Part shown: positions 60,788 to 64,000 of the stretch, piece after piece
Position numbering within the stretch: position 1 is the first letter of the stretch
How the letters are laid out: every line of letters begins with the position of its first letter
From: Cryobacterium sp. SO2
Lineage (GTDB): Bacteria; Actinomycetota; Actinomycetes; Actinomycetales; Microbacteriaceae
DNA length: 64,000 bases
Direction of reading: 5' to 3'
Assembly: GCF_026151165.2 (NCBI RefSeq)
Contig: NZ_CP117849.1
Span: 1,116,001-1,180,000, forward strand
Position numbers and translations under genes: made by a program
The notes under the pieces: model-generated
Database searches by the model: none
The model's input: the letters and a program-made list of their open reading frames with translations, nothing else
Told to the model about the DNA's origin: nothing

Positions 60788-62547
60788 CCGCCACGATCGA
60801 TGCCCGCCGGGCCGCACGGCGTGTGCCTGCGCCCGGCGCCAACACCGCACAGGATGCGACGGAACCAGGCCGGAAACGCGGGCGGCTCAGCGTTTCCCAT
60901 CTCAACGTCAGCTTCCGTCGGGGCGGCCGTCTCCACCAGGTTGTGCACGATGTGAGCTTCAGCCTGGAACCCGGCCAGTGCGTCGCCATCGTCGGCGAAT
61001 CCGGCTCGGGTAAGAGTGTCACCGCGCGGAGCATCGTGGGACTGACCGGCAAGAACGCCGTCGTCGATGCCGACTCGATCCTCCTCGACGGTGACGACGT
61101 GCGCACCATCGGTTCCCGGCAGTGGTCTCAGATCCGCGGCCGGAGGATCGGGTTCATCCTGCAGGATGCTCTCGTCTCCCTCGACCCGCTGCGCCCCGTC
61201 GGCAAGGAGATCGCCGAAGCCCTCGCCCTGCACCGATGGGGGTCGCGCCGGGACCGCGCCGCGAAGGTCATCGACCTCCTGCGCGCCGTCGGGGTTCCCG
61301 CCCCGGAGAACCGGGCCCGCCAGCGCCCGGATGAGCTCTCCGGCGGCCTGCGGCAGCGGGCGCTCATCGCCTCAGCCCTGGCCCTTGACCCTGAGATCAT
61401 CATCGCCGACGAGCCCACCACCGCCCTGGATGTGACGGTGCAGGCGCAGGTGCTCGCGCTCCTGGCCGAGACCAAGCAGCGCGGGGTGTCCGTCATCCTG
61501 ATCAGCCACGACCTCTCGGTGGTGGCCCACCTCGCCGACCAGATCCTCGTGATGAAGGGCGGACGGGTCGTGGAAAGCGGCACGGCCGACCAGGTTCTCA
61601 ACGACCCGCAACATCCGTACACCCGCAGCCTGATCAACGCGGTCCCCGGTGAAGACACCCGCGGCAAACGGCTGGGCCCCGCGCCCGACTCGGCGCCCGC
61701 CGTCGCTGTGCCTGCCGTCGATGTGTCTGCTCCGTCGGTCGCACCGCAGCAGGGCCGGGCGTACGACGGCCCTGTGCTCGAAGCCGTCAACCTGGTCAAG
61801 CGATTCACCACCCCCGACGGCACACTCACCACGGCCGTCGACGGGGTGTCGTTCACACTCGCCCGCGGAACGACGCTCGGCATCGTCGGCGAATCGGGCT
61901 CGGGCAAGAGCACGACCGCCCGGCTCGCGCTGGCGCTCTCCTCGCTGGATTCCGGCCACGTCACCCTGCTCGGCCAGGACTGGACATCGCTGCCCGAGTC
62001 CCGCCGACGCACCCTGCGCCGGGAGATCTCGGTCGTCTACCAGGACCCGCTGAGCTCCTTTGACCCGCGCTGGAACGCCGAGCGGATCCTGCTTGACAGC
62101 CTCACCGACGCCGACGGGCTCACCACCGCCCAGAAGAAGGCACAGGTCGCCGAGCTCGCCCGGCAGGTCGGGCTTCCGGCGGAGATCCTGCAGCGCTTTC
62201 CGCTCAACCTGTCCGGTGGGCAGCGCCAACGCATCGCCATCGCGCGTGCCCTCGCCCCCAACCCGTCGGTCATCGTGCTCGACGAAGCCGTCTCCGCCCT
62301 GGACGTGTCGATCCAGGCCCAGATCCTCGACCTGCTCGTGGACCTGCAGAAAGAGCGGGGGCTGAGCTACCTGTTCATCTCGCACGACCTCGGCGTGATC
62401 AGCCATCTCAGCGACCAGGTACTCGTGATGAAAGACGGTGTGGTCGTGGAACGCGGCACCCCGGATGACATCTTCAACCGCCCGGCGCACCCCTACACCC
62501 GCGAGCTCGTCAGCTCGCTCCCCGACCACCCCAGGAGAACCCCGTGA
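60784..62547 (+). CDS. ABC importer, fused double ATP-binding protein (DppD-DppF fusion)
   Basis: 587 residues. Two full ABC domains in one chain: domain 1 Walker A GESGSGKSVTAR (near res 75), signature LSGGLRQR, Walker B IIADEPTTALD; domain 2 Walker A GESGSGKSTTAR (near res 365), signature LSGGQRQR, Walker B VIVLDEAVSALD. An Ala/Val-rich linker (about res 305-325) joins them. Both nucleotide sites look intact. The fused form is common in actinobacteria and avoids unequal subunit supply. ATGA overlap at both ends ties it to the DppC-type gene and the monooxygenase. Confidence 0.94.
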   Translation: MTATIDARRAARRVPAPGANTAQDATEPGRKRGRLSVSHLNVSFRRGGRLHQVVHDVSFSLEPGQCVAIVGESGSGKSVTARSIVGLTGKNAVVDADSILLDGDDVRTIGSRQWSQIRGRRIGFILQDALVSLDPLRPVGKEIAEALALHRWGSRRDRAAKVIDLLRAVGVPAPENRARQRPDELSGGLRQRALIASALALDPEIIIADEPTTALDVTVQAQVLALLAETKQRGVSVILISHDLSVVAHLADQILVMKGGRVVESGTADQVLNDPQHPYTRSLINAVPGEDTRGKRLGPAPDSAPAVAVPAVDVSAPSVAPQQGRAYDGPVLEAVNLVKRFTTPDGTLTTAVDGVSFTLARGTTLGIVGESGSGKSTTARLALALSSLDSGHVTLLGQDWTSLPESRRRTLRREISVVYQDPLSSFDPRWNAERILLDSLTDADGLTTAQKKAQVAELARQVGLPAEILQRFPLNLSGGQRQRIAIARALAPNPSVIVLDEAVSALDVSIQAQILDLLVDLQKERGLSYLFISHDLGVISHLSDQVLVMKDGVVVERGTPDDIFNRPAHPYTRELVSSLPDHPRRTP

Positions 62548-63956
62548 GCCAGAACCCCGCAGACCAGAACCCCGCCCAGGTCGCCGCACGCAAGCCCCTG
62601 CATTTCAACGCCTTCGTGATGAACACGACCTCGCACATCCACCACGGGCAGTGGCGCCGGCCCGACGCCGGGCAGGTCGACTTCAACGATGTGAACCTCT
62701 GGATCGATCTGGCCCGGCTGCTGGAGGAGGCCAAGTTCGACGCCATGTTCTTCGCCGACGTGAGCGGCCTGTACGGCGACTCGGATGCCGACTTCGACGT
62801 GTACGTGAAGGAGGGCCTGCAGATCCCGAGCAACGACCCCACCGTGCTGCTCGGCGCGCTCGCGGTGAGCACCACCAACATCGGGCTCGCGCTCACCTCG
62901 AACGTGGTGCAGAGCCATCCGTTCCACTTCGCCCGCCAGGTCTCCACCCTCGACCACATCTCCAACGGCCGGATCGCCTGGAACATCGTCACGGGCGTGC
63001 AGGACAACGGCGCGCGCAACTTCGGCCTGCCCCAGCTGACCGACCATGCCGAACGGTACGAGTGGGCAGAGGAATACGTCGACGTGGCCTACAAGCTGTG
63101 GGAGGGCTCGTGGGACGAGGGCGCCCTGCTCAAGGACAAGGAATCGGGGATCTTCTCCGACACCGCCAAGATCCACAAGATCCACCACGTGGGCAAGCGC
63201 TACTCGGTCGAAGGCCCGTTCCTGCCGTCGCCGTCACCGCAGCGCACCCCGCTGCTCTACCAGGCCGGGTCGTCGAAATCCGGGCGCGCCTTCGCCGCGA
63301 AGAACGCAGAGGCGACCTTCATCATCGCGCCGACGCCGGCGGTGGCGGCCGCGCAGATCACCGAGACCCGGGCACTGGCCGTTGGCTACGGTCGCAACCC
63401 CGACGACATCAAGTTCTTCCAGGGGCTGAGCTTCGTGATCGGCGACACCCAGGAGGAAGCGGAGGCGAAGGCCGCAGAGTACGAGAGCTATGTGAGCGTG
63501 GACGGCTACCTCGCGCACGCCGCCATCGTCGACAAGACCGGCCGGGTGTACCCGCCGGAGACCCTGGTGCGGGACGTCGACACCAACACCATGAAGGGGT
63601 TCCTGGAGTGGATCTCGCAGTACATCACCGACCGTGAGCCGGTGGTGGGAGACCTCGCCCTGCTGCAGTCCCGCAGCACCCGCATCGTCGGCACGCCGGA
63701 GCAGATCGCCGACGAGATCGAGCTGTGGCAGGCCGCGGGCGTCGACGGTATCAACGTGATCAACTGGGTGATCCCCGGTTCCTTCGCCGAGTTCGCCGAC
63801 AAGGTGCTGCCCGTGCTGCGGGACCGTGGCCTCGCCCAACGCGACTACGCGGAGGGCCCGCTGCGGCAGAAGCTCTTCGGGCAGCCGCGCCTCAACGAGC
63901 GCCACCCCGCCGCGCGGTACCGGGGCGCATTCGCGGATACGCCGGTGACAGCATGA
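62544..63956 (+). CDS. FMN-dependent monooxygenase, NtaA/SnaA/DszA family
   Basis: 470 residues from GTG 62544 in a GTGA overlap with the fused ATPase. A luciferase-like TIM barrel, with NTTSHIHHGQWRRPDAGQVDFNDVNLW at the start, FADVSGLYGDSD (substrate loop), GRIAWNIVTGVQDNGARNFG (key: GRxxWNIVTG, FMN phosphate) and GSSKSGRAFAAKNAEATFI. NtaA, DszA and DmoA cleave C-S or C-N bonds in nitrilotriacetate, dibenzothiophene sulfone or dimethylsulfide. The FMN reductase partner is not in the window. Being last in an importer operon it probably attacks the imported compound. Confidence 0.93.
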   Translation: MSQNPADQNPAQVAARKPLHFNAFVMNTTSHIHHGQWRRPDAGQVDFNDVNLWIDLARLLEEAKFDAMFFADVSGLYGDSDADFDVYVKEGLQIPSNDPTVLLGALAVSTTNIGLALTSNVVQSHPFHFARQVSTLDHISNGRIAWNIVTGVQDNGARNFGLPQLTDHAERYEWAEEYVDVAYKLWEGSWDEGALLKDKESGIFSDTAKIHKIHHVGKRYSVEGPFLPSPSPQRTPLLYQAGSSKSGRAFAAKNAEATFIIAPTPAVAAAQITETRALAVGYGRNPDDIKFFQGLSFVIGDTQEEAEAKAAEYESYVSVDGYLAHAAIVDKTGRVYPPETLVRDVDTNTMKGFLEWISQYITDREPVVGDLALLQSRSTRIVGTPEQIADEIELWQAAGVDGINVINWVIPGSFAEFADKVLPVLRDRGLAQRDYAEGPLRQKLFGQPRLNERHPAARYRGAFADTPVTA

Positions 63957-64000
63957 CGTCCCGCCGGTCGGTCGAGACCCTACCCGGCGCGTGACATGGA

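Noticed and set aside
63953..63994. Short ORF (ATG 63953) overlapping the last monooxygenase codons
   Set aside because: It ends after 13 codons; a new gene may begin at ATG 63996 but only five bases are visible.

Overview
The window is a high-GC actinobacterial chromosome segment, most consistent with the family Microbacteriaceae (Cryobacterium-like; this is inference from gene content and codon use, not from a marker gene). Evidence includes a DUF3039 protein, GTG-rich starts, DtxR/IdeR-type iron boxes, an actinobacterial Tad locus, an 11-nt-period PHO box and LPXTG-like sorting of an alkaline phosphatase. No insertion sequence, prophage, rRNA or CRISPR array is visible. Two tRNAs are present, Leu(UAG) and Cys(GCA).

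Layout. 1-4.3 kb: truncated PLP aminotransferase, a lipoprotein, a secreted PKD-like protein and a membrane-anchored HtrA/DegP protease. 4.4-12 kb: a cell-surface glycopolymer block with two GT2 glycosyltransferases, a CDP-alcohol phosphatidyltransferase, a TagF-like polymerase, a polysaccharide/teichoate ABC exporter and a nucleotidyltransferase. 12.2-16.4 kb: an ABC ATPase with a 510-residue Ala/Pro/Thr-rich extension, its permease, and DUF3039. 16.5-21.6 kb: pncB and a stand-alone KAS II (-), then murI-rph-rdgB (+). 21.6-29.9 kb: metal and iron genes, with a CDF exporter behind an iron-box-like palindrome, two DedA proteins, a heme oxygenase and a siderophore ABC importer (both with iron boxes), and a GntR regulator. 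29.9-34.9 kb: Tad/Flp pilus genes. 34.9-40 kb: flavin monooxygenase with a MarR regulator and palindromic operator, a Pho-type alkaline phosphatase, and a DMT exporter. 40-43.7 kb: paired extragenic palindromes, rmuC, a DEDDh exonuclease and ychF.

43.7-46 kb is the most distinctive accessory patch. Behind the perfect ychF terminator sits a tightly coupled, lower-GC trio: an ImmA/IrrE metallopeptidase, a seven-TM MAB_1171c/DUF6545-like protein and an XRE-type DNA-binding protein. It is followed by a possible 13-codon peptide ORF and two tandem hairpins. I propose it as a candidate membrane-sensing or peptide-signalling module.

46-57 kb: SDR, a photolyase of the FeS-BCP type that has lost its cluster cysteines, VOC protein, WYL regulator, UBP zinc finger, lipoprotein, a LysR-regulated acetoin operon (alsS-alsD), a membrane protein and DUF1801. 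57.3-64 kb: a translationally coupled oligopeptide-type ABC importer (SBP, two permeases, fused double ATPase) ending in an NtaA/DszA-type flavin monooxygenase, suggesting import and oxidative breakdown of one small organic compound.
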